Source: Marinobacter oulmenensis
GTDB lineage: Bacteria; Pseudomonadota; Gammaproteobacteria; Pseudomonadales; Oleiphilaceae
DNA: 64,000 nt
Reading direction: 5' to 3'
NCBI RefSeq assembly: GCF_014201735.1
Contig: NZ_JACHFE010000005.1
Coordinates: forward strand, 124,001-188,000
Positions within the stretch are counted from its first letter, which is position 1. Each line of letters starts with the position of its first letter. Positions 12,626 through 22,009 of this stretch are shown here, in pieces. The notes below the pieces were generated by a model, which saw only the letters and a program-made list of their open reading frames with translations, searched no databases and was not told where the DNA came from. The position numbers and the translations under genes were made by a program.

Positions 12626-13891
12626 ATGAAAAGCGTACTCAAGCTGGCGGAACACAGACACCGGACTTCTGGCAAAGCCGCCAGTTTTATCGAGCATCAC
12701 CGGTTTACGTCGGTTTACCAGCCGATCCTGAGCCCCACCCACCAGAAACTGGTTGGGTATGAGGCCCTGGTGCGCATCCGTCGGGGTGACAAACGCATCA
12801 GTCCACCCGCCCTGTTCGAGCAGGCCAACATCCAGGGTGTCACGGCGGAACTGGACAAACACCTGCTGGGACTGCACCTGGACAACTTCGGGTTTGCCGA
12901 CCAGCCGGCGTGGCTGTTCATCAATCTCAACCCCGATACGCTGATCCAGCACGAAGGGTATCTGGAGCAGTTGGCCGAGCACTGTGAACGAAACGGTATG
13001 GCGCCGGAGAAGGTGGTGCTGGAACTGGTGGAAACCCGATCCCGCGACACCGGCACCCTGCTGGAGTTTGTCGACCAGGCCAAAGCCCTTGGCTTCCGGA
13101 TCGCCATTGATGATTTCGGCATGGGCGATTCCAATTTCGAGCGCCTGTGGCGCATCGATCCACTGATTGTGAAAATCGACCGAAGCCTGCTGGTCAACGC
13201 CGCCAGCAATCAGCGTGCCCGCCTGTTACTGGACAGCCTGGTCCGGATGATCCGGGAAAGCGGGAGCCTGGTGCTGATCGAAGGCATCGAGGATGAGGCC
13301 CAGGCCCGCATCGCACTGGATTCGGAAGCGGACCTGGTTCAGGGGTTTCTGTTCGAAGAGCCCTCGATCTGTTCCCGGCTGCTTTCCCGAAACGCAGAGC
13401 AGTCCGTGAAGGAAGTGGTGGATAATTCCCGCCAGTGGTCCCTTGATGACCACAATAACCAGGAAACCTACCTGCAACTGCTGCGCTTTGAAATCCTGGA
13501 CACCTGTCACCAACTGGCCCGGGGCGAGCCGCTGGACCAGGTCTGTGATGACTTACTGGCCCTGGAAGGCGTCCAGCGATGTTTTGTCCTCAATGGTCAG
13601 GGCATCCAGCAAGGCAGCCTGGCCCGTTCCGGCGCGGACCAGAGACGAACCTTCAATCCCCTTTACCACTCCTCGGGCGCCCGCTGGAACCATCGGGAGT
13701 ATTTCCGCAACGCCCTGGAGAAACCCCAGCAGATCAGTTGCAGCCGCCCCTACGTTGGCCTGCCGGACGCCAAACGCACCATTACCCTGTCAACCTGCGT
13801 GAGCAGCGAGCATCACCAGGTCATCTTCTGCATCGATATCCACCCGGACGACGTCATGGGTGGGCAGTTGGTGTTTCCGGTTACCCTGTAG
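12626..13891 (+). CDS. EAL-domain cyclic-di-GMP phosphodiesterase with C-terminal sensor region
   Basis: Predicted c-di-GMP hydrolase. From the ATG at 12626 (MKSVLKLAEH) it has 421 residues. An EAL domain spans about 25-250 with its key residues present: EAL (46-48), ELVET near 133, DDFG (162-165), VKID near 183, EGIED near 219-223 and QGF near 239. A region at about 265-420 resembles the YkuI_C/Cache-like sensor of EAL proteins, including PYVGLPDAKRTITLS, but no membrane anchor is seen, so it would sense a cytoplasmic ligand. Its 3' end overlaps the convergent hydratase/dehydrogenase gene by 11 bases. Confidence 0.85.
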   Translation: MKSVLKLAEHRHRTSGKAASFIEHHRFTSVYQPILSPTHQKLVGYEALVRIRRGDKRISPPALFEQANIQGVTAELDKHLLGLHLDNFGFADQPAWLFINLNPDTLIQHEGYLEQLAEHCERNGMAPEKVVLELVETRSRDTGTLLEFVDQAKALGFRIAIDDFGMGDSNFERLWRIDPLIVKIDRSLLVNAASNQRARLLLDSLVRMIRESGSLVLIEGIEDEAQARIALDSEADLVQGFLFEEPSICSRLLSRNAEQSVKEVVDNSRQWSLDDHNNQETYLQLLRFEILDTCHQLARGEPLDQVCDDLLALEGVQRCFVLNGQGIQQGSLARSGADQRRTFNPLYHSSGARWNHREYFRNALEKPQQISCSRPYVGLPDAKRTITLSTCVSSEHHQVIFCIDIHPDDVMGGQLVFPVTL

Positions 13892-15980
13892 AACTGGTCG
13901 TGGCGTCAAAGTTGGCTTGGTCAACCGCTGCCAATAATCCGCGCGCCGGCTGCCACTGCTCCAGACCCGTTTCACCGTACAAAGAACGAATCCGTTCAAG
14001 AATAAACGGCAGCCCCTCCTTCCTTGCCCAGTACATCAGCCCTCCTTTATCGGCAGGGAAGCCATATCCACAATTCCAAACCACATCAATATCAGACTCG
14101 CAACGGGCAACACCTTCATCGAGGATTTTGAAAGCCTCATTCACCATTACGTAGAGGCAACGCTCCCGAATTTCACTATCCTCCACCCGGCGGGGCACAA
14201 CTCCCTGCGCTTCCCTGAATGCGGCAATCAACCGAAGCGCCTCTTCATCCTCTTTAGGCCTTCGATCGCCAGCCTCGTACCGATAGACACCAGCGCCGCT
14301 CTTCTGCCCCAACCGACCATGCTCGACAAGCACATCCAGCCAGCTCCTCGGCACCTCCTCTCCAGATTGCCTGCGCTCCTCCCTGGCTCGATACCCGACA
14401 TCAAGTCCGGCAAGGTCTGACATTGCAAATTGCCCCATGGGGAAGCCGAACTCCGTCATAACCCGATCAACCTGCTCGGGAGTGGCCCCCTCAGTCACCA
14501 GTGAGATAGCCTCAGGCAAGCGCCGGTAAAGGATTCGGTTCCCTACGAAGCCATAGCAGTTACCGACCAGCACCCCAACCTTGCCGATACTCTTGGCGAG
14601 CGCCATGGCTGTCGCCTTTGTTGTGTTGCTGGTATTTGTTCCGGTGACCACCTCCAGCAATCGCATGATGTTGGCCGGACTGAAAAAGTGGAGGCCGATA
14701 ACATCGGCAGCCCGCCCGGTAGATGCGGCAATCTGATCTATGTCCAGTGTTGATGTATTCGATGCCAATATTGCGCCGGGACGACATACCCGATCCAATT
14801 CCTTGAAGATCGCGCACTTGATCTGCATGCTCTCGATGGCCGCTTCAACAATCAGGTCGATGTCAGACAACGCATCATAGTTGAGCGTCGAGTTAAGTCC
14901 ATGAATACGATTGTCCGCAGCTTCCCGCGACAGCCTTCCTTTTGCCACCGACCGGTCATAATGTTTCGATATCGCATTGAGGCCCTTTTCAAGAGCGGCC
15001 TGATCGATATCAAACAGACAGACGGGAAAGCCGGCATCGAGAAAACTGATTGCAATTCCCCTGCCCATCGTCCCCGCCCCCAGCACGGCAACCGAACGGA
15101 TGGGCTCTGGGTTCGCATGTGCCAGTTCCGGAATTTTTATTGCCCGACGCTCTGCAAAAAATGCATGGGCCAATCCGAGGTGCTCATCTGACCCCTTACA
15201 TTCAAGGAATAATTCGCGCTCAACCCTGGCACCCTCAGCAAACACATGTTCAACAGCAGCCCGGATAGCTCTAAGGCACTGCACCGGCGCCTGACGTTTG
15301 GCTCCGGACGCCCTCATCCTGGATTCCTCGGCCTCCAGGCACGCGAGGGCTTCTACCGGTTTCGGGATACTCCGCACGCTAACGCGACGACCGGCAACGC
15401 CAATATTCGTCAGGGATGGGCATAAATCCAGACACGACTGCAGTAACGAATCCCCTTTCAGAATCTCGTCCACCAGCCCACTGGCGTATGCCTGCTCAGC
15501 ATCGATTTTCCGGCCATGAACAATCATTTCAATGGCAAGAGGCACACCGACAAGCCTCGGCAACCTCTGGGTTCCACCCGCTCCTGGAATCAGACCCAGA
15601 TTTACCTCTGGCATGCCAAACCGAGCACCCTTCGTTGCCAGGCGATAATGACTCGCCAGAGCGATTTCCAGGCCGCCACCGAGGGCGGTCCCGTGAATCA
15701 GGGCAATAACCGGCTTTTCACTCGCCTCAATGGCATTGGTTACCTCTGGCAACGAAGGGGCCTGCGGCGGTTGACTGAATTCGCGAATATCCGCACCGGC
15801 AATAAAGGTCCGCCCTTCGCACAACAACCCGATGGCACTGATACGATCATCCGCCAAGGCTTCTTCCAGCGCATGAAGGATACCCTCACGAACGCTCTGG
15901 CTAAGTGCATTGACCGGCGGGTTATTGATACGAATAACCGCTAGGCTCTGGTGACGCTCATAATAAACCTGACTAGTCAC
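13881..15980 (-). CDS. Bifunctional enoyl-CoA hydratase/3-hydroxyacyl-CoA dehydrogenase
   Basis: Two-step beta-oxidation enzyme of 699 residues. The N-terminal crotonase domain (about 1-190) has the glutamates in GGGLEIAL and MPEVNLGLIPGAGG. An NAD-binding dehydrogenase domain starts near residue 297 (AVLGAGTMGRGIA) with the HFFSP catalytic histidine motif, followed by two C-terminal helical domains. The layout matches the FadJ/EHHADH-like family; no thiolase partner gene is adjacent. It is last in a minus-strand run TAXI-TRAP-PrpD-hydratase. Confidence 0.88.
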   Translation of the reverse strand: MTSQVYYERHQSLAVIRINNPPVNALSQSVREGILHALEEALADDRISAIGLLCEGRTFIAGADIREFSQPPQAPSLPEVTNAIEASEKPVIALIHGTALGGGLEIALASHYRLATKGARFGMPEVNLGLIPGAGGTQRLPRLVGVPLAIEMIVHGRKIDAEQAYASGLVDEILKGDSLLQSCLDLCPSLTNIGVAGRRVSVRSIPKPVEALACLEAEESRMRASGAKRQAPVQCLRAIRAAVEHVFAEGARVERELFLECKGSDEHLGLAHAFFAERRAIKIPELAHANPEPIRSVAVLGAGTMGRGIAISFLDAGFPVCLFDIDQAALEKGLNAISKHYDRSVAKGRLSREAADNRIHGLNSTLNYDALSDIDLIVEAAIESMQIKCAIFKELDRVCRPGAILASNTSTLDIDQIAASTGRAADVIGLHFFSPANIMRLLEVVTGTNTSNTTKATAMALAKSIGKVGVLVGNCYGFVGNRILYRRLPEAISLVTEGATPEQVDRVMTEFGFPMGQFAMSDLAGLDVGYRAREERRQSGEEVPRSWLDVLVEHGRLGQKSGAGVYRYEAGDRRPKEDEEALRLIAAFREAQGVVPRRVEDSEIRERCLYVMVNEAFKILDEGVARCESDIDVVWNCGYGFPADKGGLMYWARKEGLPFILERIRSLYGETGLEQWQPARGLLAAVDQANFDATTSSTG

Positions 15981-16036
15981 GATGGAGCTCCCTGATAAAG
16001 ATGGAATGACAATGGGGGGGGGTATCGGCGGTCAGC

Positions 16037-17404
16037 TCAATGGGCTCGACGGACAACAGCCATCAAATCCGATACGTTACCCTGCTCAAGCTCCATCACT
16101 TTTGACCATAGAGCTTCAGCATCGGGGCGGCCAGTTACAGGCGAGACCAGCTCATAAAACTTATCCGACAGTTCGGTATCGGTTAGTGGCTCCTCCGGAT
16201 CGCCATGGCGATACTTCTGCAGATGTTCAACAATTTGCCCACCACGATAGGTAATCCGGACAAGAGCCCCACGCTTTTGGGGATAACTGCGATCCAGCTC
16301 ATCATTTACCGCCAGGCTTATCCGGTTCATTACCGACCGAATTGCCGGGTCGGACAGCCTTTCGGCACTAAAGGCATTCAATCGTACACTGCCGTAAACC
16401 AGCGCTGTCGCCACCGTAAAGAAAACACTGAACCGGGCATCGAACGGTGTAGCAACATCGCTACGACCCACAACCTGAACTGCTGTTCGATAGGTTTCGA
16501 CTTCCACGTGTTCAATATCTTTCCAGGTAAAGTCGTGCTCCTTGATAAGCGCGAGCGCACCATCAATAGCCGCAAAGGTATGACCGCAACAGCCATGATT
16601 CTTAAGGGTGACTGACTCAATATTGAATGTCTCGCCAATACCCTCGAGAGCACGATCCCAATCAATATCGCCATCTGCCATCGCAGCACCAAAGCCGGAC
16701 TTGCCTTCAAGGATAGTACTGGCACCTGTAAACCCCCTGGCTGCCAGCAAAGCTGCAGTTACTCCCGCCTCAGCCGCGCGGCCTGCATGCAGTGGTTTGC
16801 TCATGGCATCCGACTGGAACGCCTCTCTCAAGCCCGCTGCAAAAGTGCCCGACGTTGACAGGGCATGAGCAAATGCTTCTGGAGATAACTCCAGCAGAGT
16901 CGCCGCCGCCGCCGCCGCACCAAAGCACCCCACAGTGCCAGTGGTATGCCAGTGCTTGTAGTGAGCGGGCTGCACTGCAGCACCGATTCGGGTGGAAACC
17001 TCATAGCCATTGATAACCGCCCGAATCAAATCAAGCCCCGTTGCATTGCGAGTCTCACCAACTGCCAGTGCCGCGGCGACTACCGGACTCCCCGGGTGGT
17101 ATATCGCATCCCGGAAGATATCGTCGAATTCCACAACGTGAGAGGCGCTACCGTTAACCAGCGCGGCCGTTCGGGACGAGCCCCTTCTGCCATCCCCCAG
17201 GATGGTCGCGCCTTGGGCTTTTCGGTCATGGAGATCTTCACAAACGGCGTCTTTCAGCGCCTGGATTAAAGGTGTTTCCGAGCCGGGCACTGTTGCCGCA
17301 AACCAATCAAGAATGACACGTTTGGTCTCATGCAAAGTCCTGGGAGGGACATCTCCCCGGCCAATAGCACACGCCCGTTCACAGACATCAATTAGAAGGG
17401 ACAT
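16037..17404 (-). CDS. MmgE/PrpD family protein
   Basis: Member of the family holding 2-methylcitrate dehydratase (PrpD) and cis-aconitate decarboxylase. It has 455 residues from the ATG at 17404, preceded by GAAGGATGG; an in-frame GTG at 17419 is the alternative. Family features include the N-terminal helical core, VVEFDDIFRDAIYHPGSPVVAAALAV cut here as two conserved blocks, and NHGCCGHTFAAIDG near residue 270. No prpB or prpC is nearby, so a methylcitrate cycle role is unlikely; the context points to hydration, dehydration or decarboxylation of another branched acid. Confidence 0.82.
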   Translation of the reverse strand: MSLLIDVCERACAIGRGDVPPRTLHETKRVILDWFAATVPGSETPLIQALKDAVCEDLHDRKAQGATILGDGRRGSSRTAALVNGSASHVVEFDDIFRDAIYHPGSPVVAAALAVGETRNATGLDLIRAVINGYEVSTRIGAAVQPAHYKHWHTTGTVGCFGAAAAAATLLELSPEAFAHALSTSGTFAAGLREAFQSDAMSKPLHAGRAAEAGVTAALLAARGFTGASTILEGKSGFGAAMADGDIDWDRALEGIGETFNIESVTLKNHGCCGHTFAAIDGALALIKEHDFTWKDIEHVEVETYRTAVQVVGRSDVATPFDARFSVFFTVATALVYGSVRLNAFSAERLSDPAIRSVMNRISLAVNDELDRSYPQKRGALVRITYRGGQIVEHLQKYRHGDPEEPLTDTELSDKFYELVSPVTGRPDAEALWSKVMELEQGNVSDLMAVVRRAH

Positions 17405-17448
17405 TATTCCATCCTTCACGGATTCTACAGTTGGGAAAGGAGCCGCGA

Positions 17449-19308
17449 TTACACGCAGCTCCGGACAGAGCTGGCCGCATTGCGCCTACGGGCTATGACC
17501 ACCTGAAATAACGCGACACCCAGGATGGCCAGGCCAATGGCATCGGAGTGCGCTCCGGGAACAATCAGTGTCAACGCCCCGACAGCGATCAGACACCGCT
17601 GCCAGAATTTCAACTCCGATAGGAACCAACCAACTGTGACCGTCGCGAATGCGACAATGCCCAGGGCTGAAGTCAGGAAAGTCAGAATGATTGAAACCGC
17701 CTCGCCTTCCAGCAAAAGACCCGGCCCATAGATAAACAGGAATGGGATAATGAATGCCGGCAGCGAAAACAGGAACGCAGTCAACCCTGTTTTCATTGGC
17801 TTACTACCGGATATCCCGGCTGCGGTATAGGCCGCCAACGACACCGGTGGTGTAATCGGAGCAAACGACGCGAAATAGAAAACAAAGAGATGAGCCGCGA
17901 GCGTACCGACACCCAGTTCCAGCAAGGCAGGCACAGACAGTACAGAGAACACGATATAAGCGGGTGTAGGCGGCAAACCCATACCAATAACCAGCGTGCC
18001 AAGCATCACGAGGCTCAAGCTAAGAAACAGAGAGTTCTCACCAAGGCTCAACAACACGCCTGACAGCTTGAGCCCTATACCGGTTAGGGTAATGATGCCC
18101 ACAACAAGACCTGCTGCTGCGCAGGCTACGGAAACCAGCAGCATACGTTTGGCAGAAACCTCGAGAATGTCAACGATGCCCCTCCAGGTCAGGCGTTGGC
18201 CGGGGCTCAGCATACCGACAACGATAGAAGCCACGATGGCGTATAGCGCCGCTCGCGTAACCGAGACTTTGGCAAACACCAGAAAATAGACCAATACGGC
18301 CAGCGGAATCAGCAGAACGAGGCTGCGCTTCAGGGTTTGCTTCAGGTCGGGCAACTCATCCCGACTCATTCCACGCAGGTTGCGCTTGGCGGCCTCGAAA
18401 TCCACGACAAAAAAGATGGAGAGAAAGTAGAGAATAGCGGGTAAAACAGCCGCGATCACAATCTCTGAATAGGGAATACCTGCCATCTCTGACATCACGA
18501 AAGCGCCCACCCCCATGACCGGAGGAAGCACCGAACCACCACATGACGCCACAGATTCAATGGCACCGGACACGTGAGGTTTGTACCCAACCCGTTTCAT
18601 CAAGGGAATGGTAAAGATACCCGTCGTGGTCACGTTAGCCACCGGGCTACCATTGATTGAGCCCGTCAGGGCACTGGCAAACACCGCGACTTTGGCCGGA
18701 CCACCGCGCCGGCGACCGCCAATGGTGGTGGCAAGATCAATAAAGATCTGACTGCCTCCGGTCTTCTCCAGAAAGGTGCCGAATATAATGAAAATAGCCA
18801 CGAAAGTGGCCGCAGCCGCAGCCGCCGGACCAAAGATACCTTCTGTGGTCAGGTACATGGTGGTCGTGATGCGGTCGAGGCTATACCCACCATGTCCAAA
18901 GGTGCCCGGAACGACGTAACCGAAAAAGCCATATCCCAGGAACAGGGCGGCTATGATTGTCAGCGGCCACCCCACCACACGACGACAGGCCTCCAACAGC
19001 ACCACAATGTAAAGGGAGCCAAACAGCCGATCCCAGACGTTAAGGTAGCCAATCCTCTGGTTAATGGTCTGATAGGCCTCGTATAGATAAACCCCGGAGG
19101 CAATGATAAGCACAAAGAAAACCAGGTCGAGCATACGACCGAAAAGGCCCCCACGCTCGGAGGGATGCACGAGGAATATAAGCGCAACAATCAGTGTTAC
19201 GTGAATTCCACGCTGCAGAACCGGGGTAAGGCTGCCGAATATGCCCGTATACAGGCTGAATCCGGAGACAAGCATCGCAAATATGAAAATGGTGGATCGC
19301 CGCACCAT
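17449..19308 (-). CDS. TRAP transporter fused small-large permease (DctQM type)
   Basis: Inner-membrane permease of 619 residues combining a four-helix small subunit (N-terminal about 170 residues) and a twelve-helix large subunit. This fusion is characteristic of TAXI-type TRAP systems that import organic acids with sodium. Large-subunit hallmarks include GSINGSPVANVTTTG and the GMGLPPTPAYIVFSVL segment. It follows the TAXI binding-protein gene after 63 bases that contain a strong hairpin. Confidence 0.9.
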   Translation of the reverse strand: MVRRSTIFIFAMLVSGFSLYTGIFGSLTPVLQRGIHVTLIVALIFLVHPSERGGLFGRMLDLVFFVLIIASGVYLYEAYQTINQRIGYLNVWDRLFGSLYIVVLLEACRRVVGWPLTIIAALFLGYGFFGYVVPGTFGHGGYSLDRITTTMYLTTEGIFGPAAAAAATFVAIFIIFGTFLEKTGGSQIFIDLATTIGGRRRGGPAKVAVFASALTGSINGSPVANVTTTGIFTIPLMKRVGYKPHVSGAIESVASCGGSVLPPVMGVGAFVMSEMAGIPYSEIVIAAVLPAILYFLSIFFVVDFEAAKRNLRGMSRDELPDLKQTLKRSLVLLIPLAVLVYFLVFAKVSVTRAALYAIVASIVVGMLSPGQRLTWRGIVDILEVSAKRMLLVSVACAAAGLVVGIITLTGIGLKLSGVLLSLGENSLFLSLSLVMLGTLVIGMGLPPTPAYIVFSVLSVPALLELGVGTLAAHLFVFYFASFAPITPPVSLAAYTAAGISGSKPMKTGLTAFLFSLPAFIIPFLFIYGPGLLLEGEAVSIILTFLTSALGIVAFATVTVGWFLSELKFWQRCLIAVGALTLIVPGAHSDAIGLAILGVALFQVVIARRRNAASSVRSCV

Positions 19309-19331
19309 AGTGTCACCTCGACAAGCGGTAC

Positions 19332-19355
19332 CGTTCCCGCCAGGCGGCGGGAACG
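19332..19355 (-). other. Hairpin between TAXI and TRAP permease genes
   Basis: A ten-base perfect stem (CGTTCCCGCC with GGCGGGAACG, loop of four) sits between the binding-protein stop and the permease start. There is no following T-run on the minus strand. It probably protects the 3' end of the upstream message or partly terminates it, which would make more binding protein than permease. Confidence 0.6.
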
Positions 19356-19371
19356 TATGTATCTGAAGCTG

Positions 19372-20337
19372 TTACTGAATTACGCCAATATCCTGATAGC
19401 AGCGCTTGGCACCGGGATGGAGGGGCATAATACCCTTGGCATAGGACTCAATCGGGGTGCTTTTCAGCGCTGAATGGCCGTTTTTAAAACGCTCCAGATT
19501 CCTGTCGAACAGGGCCATGCAGATCTGGTAGACCTCCTCCTCATCCATGTCCTCACTGACCGCAACATAGGTAGAGGTGCTGATCGTCTGAACATCTTCA
19601 TCAATGCTTGGATAGGTTCCGGCCTCAATAACGAAAGGTTCCAGATAAGAGGCTGCCTTAACCATCCGCTCAAGGTCTTCATCACCAATGCTGGCCAACA
19701 CGATATCGTGGGTCGCGGCTATTTCCTGAACATTGCCTGAAGGCATACCTACAGAAATAACAACGGCATCGACATTTCCGTCAACCAGAGCATCAGATCC
19801 CTCCCTGAAGTTGAGGTAGCGAGGTTCAATATTCTCGCCATAGGTCAAGCCTGCACCTTCCAGAACAACCTTGGCCTTACTGCCGGTTCCGGACCCGGGC
19901 GCACCGACCGCCACCGTCTTGCCTTCCAGGTCAGAAACCGTCTCAATACCACTTCCTTCAAGTGCCACGAAATGCAGCGGCATACCGTAAATCTTTCCAA
20001 TCGGGGCCAATGGGACATGGGGGCGGCCTTCGAAAGGCCCTGTTCCATGAGTCGCATTCCACAGGGTGTCCCCACCGAAAAACCCGATGTCGCTCTCGCC
20101 TGAACCAACCAGTCGGGCATTCTCTACCGAACCGCCGGTGGATTCCGCCGTAAAGTTATACCCATCCATCTCATCGTTGAGTATTGAAGCGATAATCCCA
20201 CCGATTGGATAGAAAGCGCCGGTTGTCGACCCGGTTGCGATCTTCCGATATTCGTCCGCCTGGGCGACAGCACCAAAACAGATGGACGCAGACAAACCAA
20301 AGGAAGCGACAGTTTTAAGGAACGTTCTTGTTTTCAT
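19372..20337 (-). CDS. TAXI-family TRAP solute-binding protein
   Basis: Periplasmic substrate-binding protein of 321 residues for the TRAP permease downstream. A signal peptide (MKTRTFLKTVASFGLSASICFGAVAQA) is clear. The mature start has the TAXI pattern IATGSTTGAFYPIGGIIASI, and the later GAPGSGTG is typical. It leads the minus-strand operon TAXI-TRAP-PrpD-hydratase/dehydrogenase, diverging from the acyl-CoA dehydrogenase gene. The ligand is unknown; a carboxylate is expected from the family. Confidence 0.92.
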   Translation of the reverse strand: MKTRTFLKTVASFGLSASICFGAVAQADEYRKIATGSTTGAFYPIGGIIASILNDEMDGYNFTAESTGGSVENARLVGSGESDIGFFGGDTLWNATHGTGPFEGRPHVPLAPIGKIYGMPLHFVALEGSGIETVSDLEGKTVAVGAPGSGTGSKAKVVLEGAGLTYGENIEPRYLNFREGSDALVDGNVDAVVISVGMPSGNVQEIAATHDIVLASIGDEDLERMVKAASYLEPFVIEAGTYPSIDEDVQTISTSTYVAVSEDMDEEEVYQICMALFDRNLERFKNGHSALKSTPIESYAKGIMPLHPGAKRCYQDIGVIQ

Positions 20338-20842
20338 AGCAGACCTCTTATGTGCTCTTTTGTTGTATCTCTTTTCTCAGCAAATGGGCGGTCGGGCAGC
20401 CCTGCCGTAGGGAACAACCGGTCAGGAACTCAGCCCCGGATAGACCGTAGCCTTCCTTGCCAGCCCGGCATGCCGGCATTATTCGTTGACACCGGAAAGT
20501 CTTCCAAAGGCCAACGAACAGCTGATCCGCAGACTAACCAGATATTCGCTCGGTGAGTACAAACCATTTCGAATGCAGGCATGACCAATCGTAATGGTGC
20601 GAAAACCGCGACCTTCATCAGAACCCGAAACGCCGCCCCGGACGACAAAAAAATATCTATTTATCAGAAAGGTATGCCTCCTTCCGCGATCACGCCATGA
20701 ACTCTCGCCGACACATGCGACTACCTGCATTCAAATAAGTCATGGCAGACCAACTTATACGAAGTTGCCTGTTTTCCCGGGTTGGAGCGACTCTATGGTT
20801 ACTTGATCTCAATAACCAAAGTCACCTGATCCAGGCAATCAT
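20338..20842. promoter_or_regulatory. Divergent regulatory region between TAXI and acyl-CoA dehydrogenase genes
   Basis: 505 bases with no convincing gene. An AAGAGG ribosome site precedes the TAXI start. Near the plus-strand gene there is a dyad TGGTTA (20796-20801) and TAACCA (20813-20818) separated by 11 bases, placed 25 bases before the ATG, where a repressor could block transcription. No clear sigma-70 hexamer pair could be chosen. Confidence 0.45.
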
Positions 20843-21991
20843 ATGAACTTCGAACTAACTCCAGAACAACAAACCTTCTCCGATAGCGTCCGACGTTTCG
20901 GCCAGGCTCACCTGGCCAGCGGTGCCCTGGAACGCGCCCACTCCAACAGCTACCCGTGGGATGTCGCCAAGATGCTGGCAGAGCAGGGACTCATCGGAAT
21001 CCTGATCAGCGAAGAGGATGGGGGTATCGGCGGTACACTTATGGATGCCGTCATCGCCATTCAGGAACTTGCGTATTCTTGCCCCAAAAGCGCGGACATC
21101 GTCCAGGCCGGCAACTTTGGGGCCATTCGAACCTTTGCCGAATACGCTTCACCGGAACTGAAAGAACGCTATCTGCCGGACCTGCTCGCTGGCAAGGCCC
21201 TTCTTGGCCTGGGCATGAGTGAGCCGGAAGCGGGCTCTGCGGTAACGGAGCTGAAAACCAGCGCAACGGAAGATGGCGATCACTTCGTGATTAATGGCAC
21301 CAAGGTATTTTCCACCCACAGTGTCGATGCGACAGCCTACCTTGTTTACGTCCGATTTGGTCCCGGGCTGAAAGGCATCGGCTCCGTCGTCATTGATCGC
21401 GAAACACCGGGACTACAGGTTGGACAACCCTCAAGCTTTATGAGCGGCGAGGAGTGGTGCCAACTGTATTTCGACAATTGCAGGATCCACAAATCCAATG
21501 TCCTACTTGGTCCGGGCGGATTTAAAAAACAAATCTCCGGATTCAATGTGGAGCGTATCGGTAATGCCTCCCGTGCATTGGCACTCGGACGCTACTCCTA
21601 CAATGTGGCCAAAGAACATTGCCTCACCCGGACCCAATTCGGTCGCCCTCTATGCGAGTTTCAGGGACTGCAGTGGAAATTCGCCGAAATGGCGCTGGAA
21701 CTCGAGTCCGCTCAGTTGCTGCTGTATCGCGCTGCCGTTCAGGGTGAGAATGCGCTTCCCACGGCATTTGACACCGCGATTGCCAAACTCGCCTGCAACC
21801 AGGCAGGCTTCAAGGTCGCCAATGAAGCCATGCAGGCGATGGGCGCTTACGGATTCTCGACCGAATCACTGGTGGAGTATTGTGTTAAAAGAACACGGGG
21901 ATGGATGATAGCCGGCGGTTCGCTGGAGGTCCTGAAAAACCGCATTGCAGAATCCGTTTTTGATCGCCGTTTTAACCAGCGCGCTAACTGA
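20843..21991 (+). CDS. Acyl-CoA dehydrogenase family protein
   Basis: Flavoprotein of 382 residues introducing an alpha-beta double bond in an acyl-CoA. Family blocks are present: LGMSEPEAGSAVTELKT (about 131-147), the C-terminal helical FAD region with TRTQFGRPLCEFQGLQ, and AMGAYGFSTES. The usual YEGT catalytic-glutamate site near the C-terminus reads MIAGGSLEV, as in CaiA-like members, while an ER pair (NVERIGNASR) lies where isovaleryl-CoA dehydrogenase keeps its base. It is 18 bases upstream of the acyl-CoA synthetase. Confidence 0.88.
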   Translation: MNFELTPEQQTFSDSVRRFGQAHLASGALERAHSNSYPWDVAKMLAEQGLIGILISEEDGGIGGTLMDAVIAIQELAYSCPKSADIVQAGNFGAIRTFAEYASPELKERYLPDLLAGKALLGLGMSEPEAGSAVTELKTSATEDGDHFVINGTKVFSTHSVDATAYLVYVRFGPGLKGIGSVVIDRETPGLQVGQPSSFMSGEEWCQLYFDNCRIHKSNVLLGPGGFKKQISGFNVERIGNASRALALGRYSYNVAKEHCLTRTQFGRPLCEFQGLQWKFAEMALELESAQLLLYRAAVQGENALPTAFDTAIAKLACNQAGFKVANEAMQAMGAYGFSTESLVEYCVKRTRGWMIAGGSLEVLKNRIAESVFDRRFNQRAN

Positions 21992-22009
21992 TCACCGAGG
22001 GACCCCGTT

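Noticed and set aside
16500-16520. parS-like CACGTG at about 16509
   Set aside because: The flanking bases differ from parS at several positions and it lies inside a coding gene.
16037-17404. Methylcitrate cycle (prp) operon
   Set aside because: Only the PrpD-family gene is present; no methylisocitrate lyase or full-length methylcitrate synthase accompanies it.
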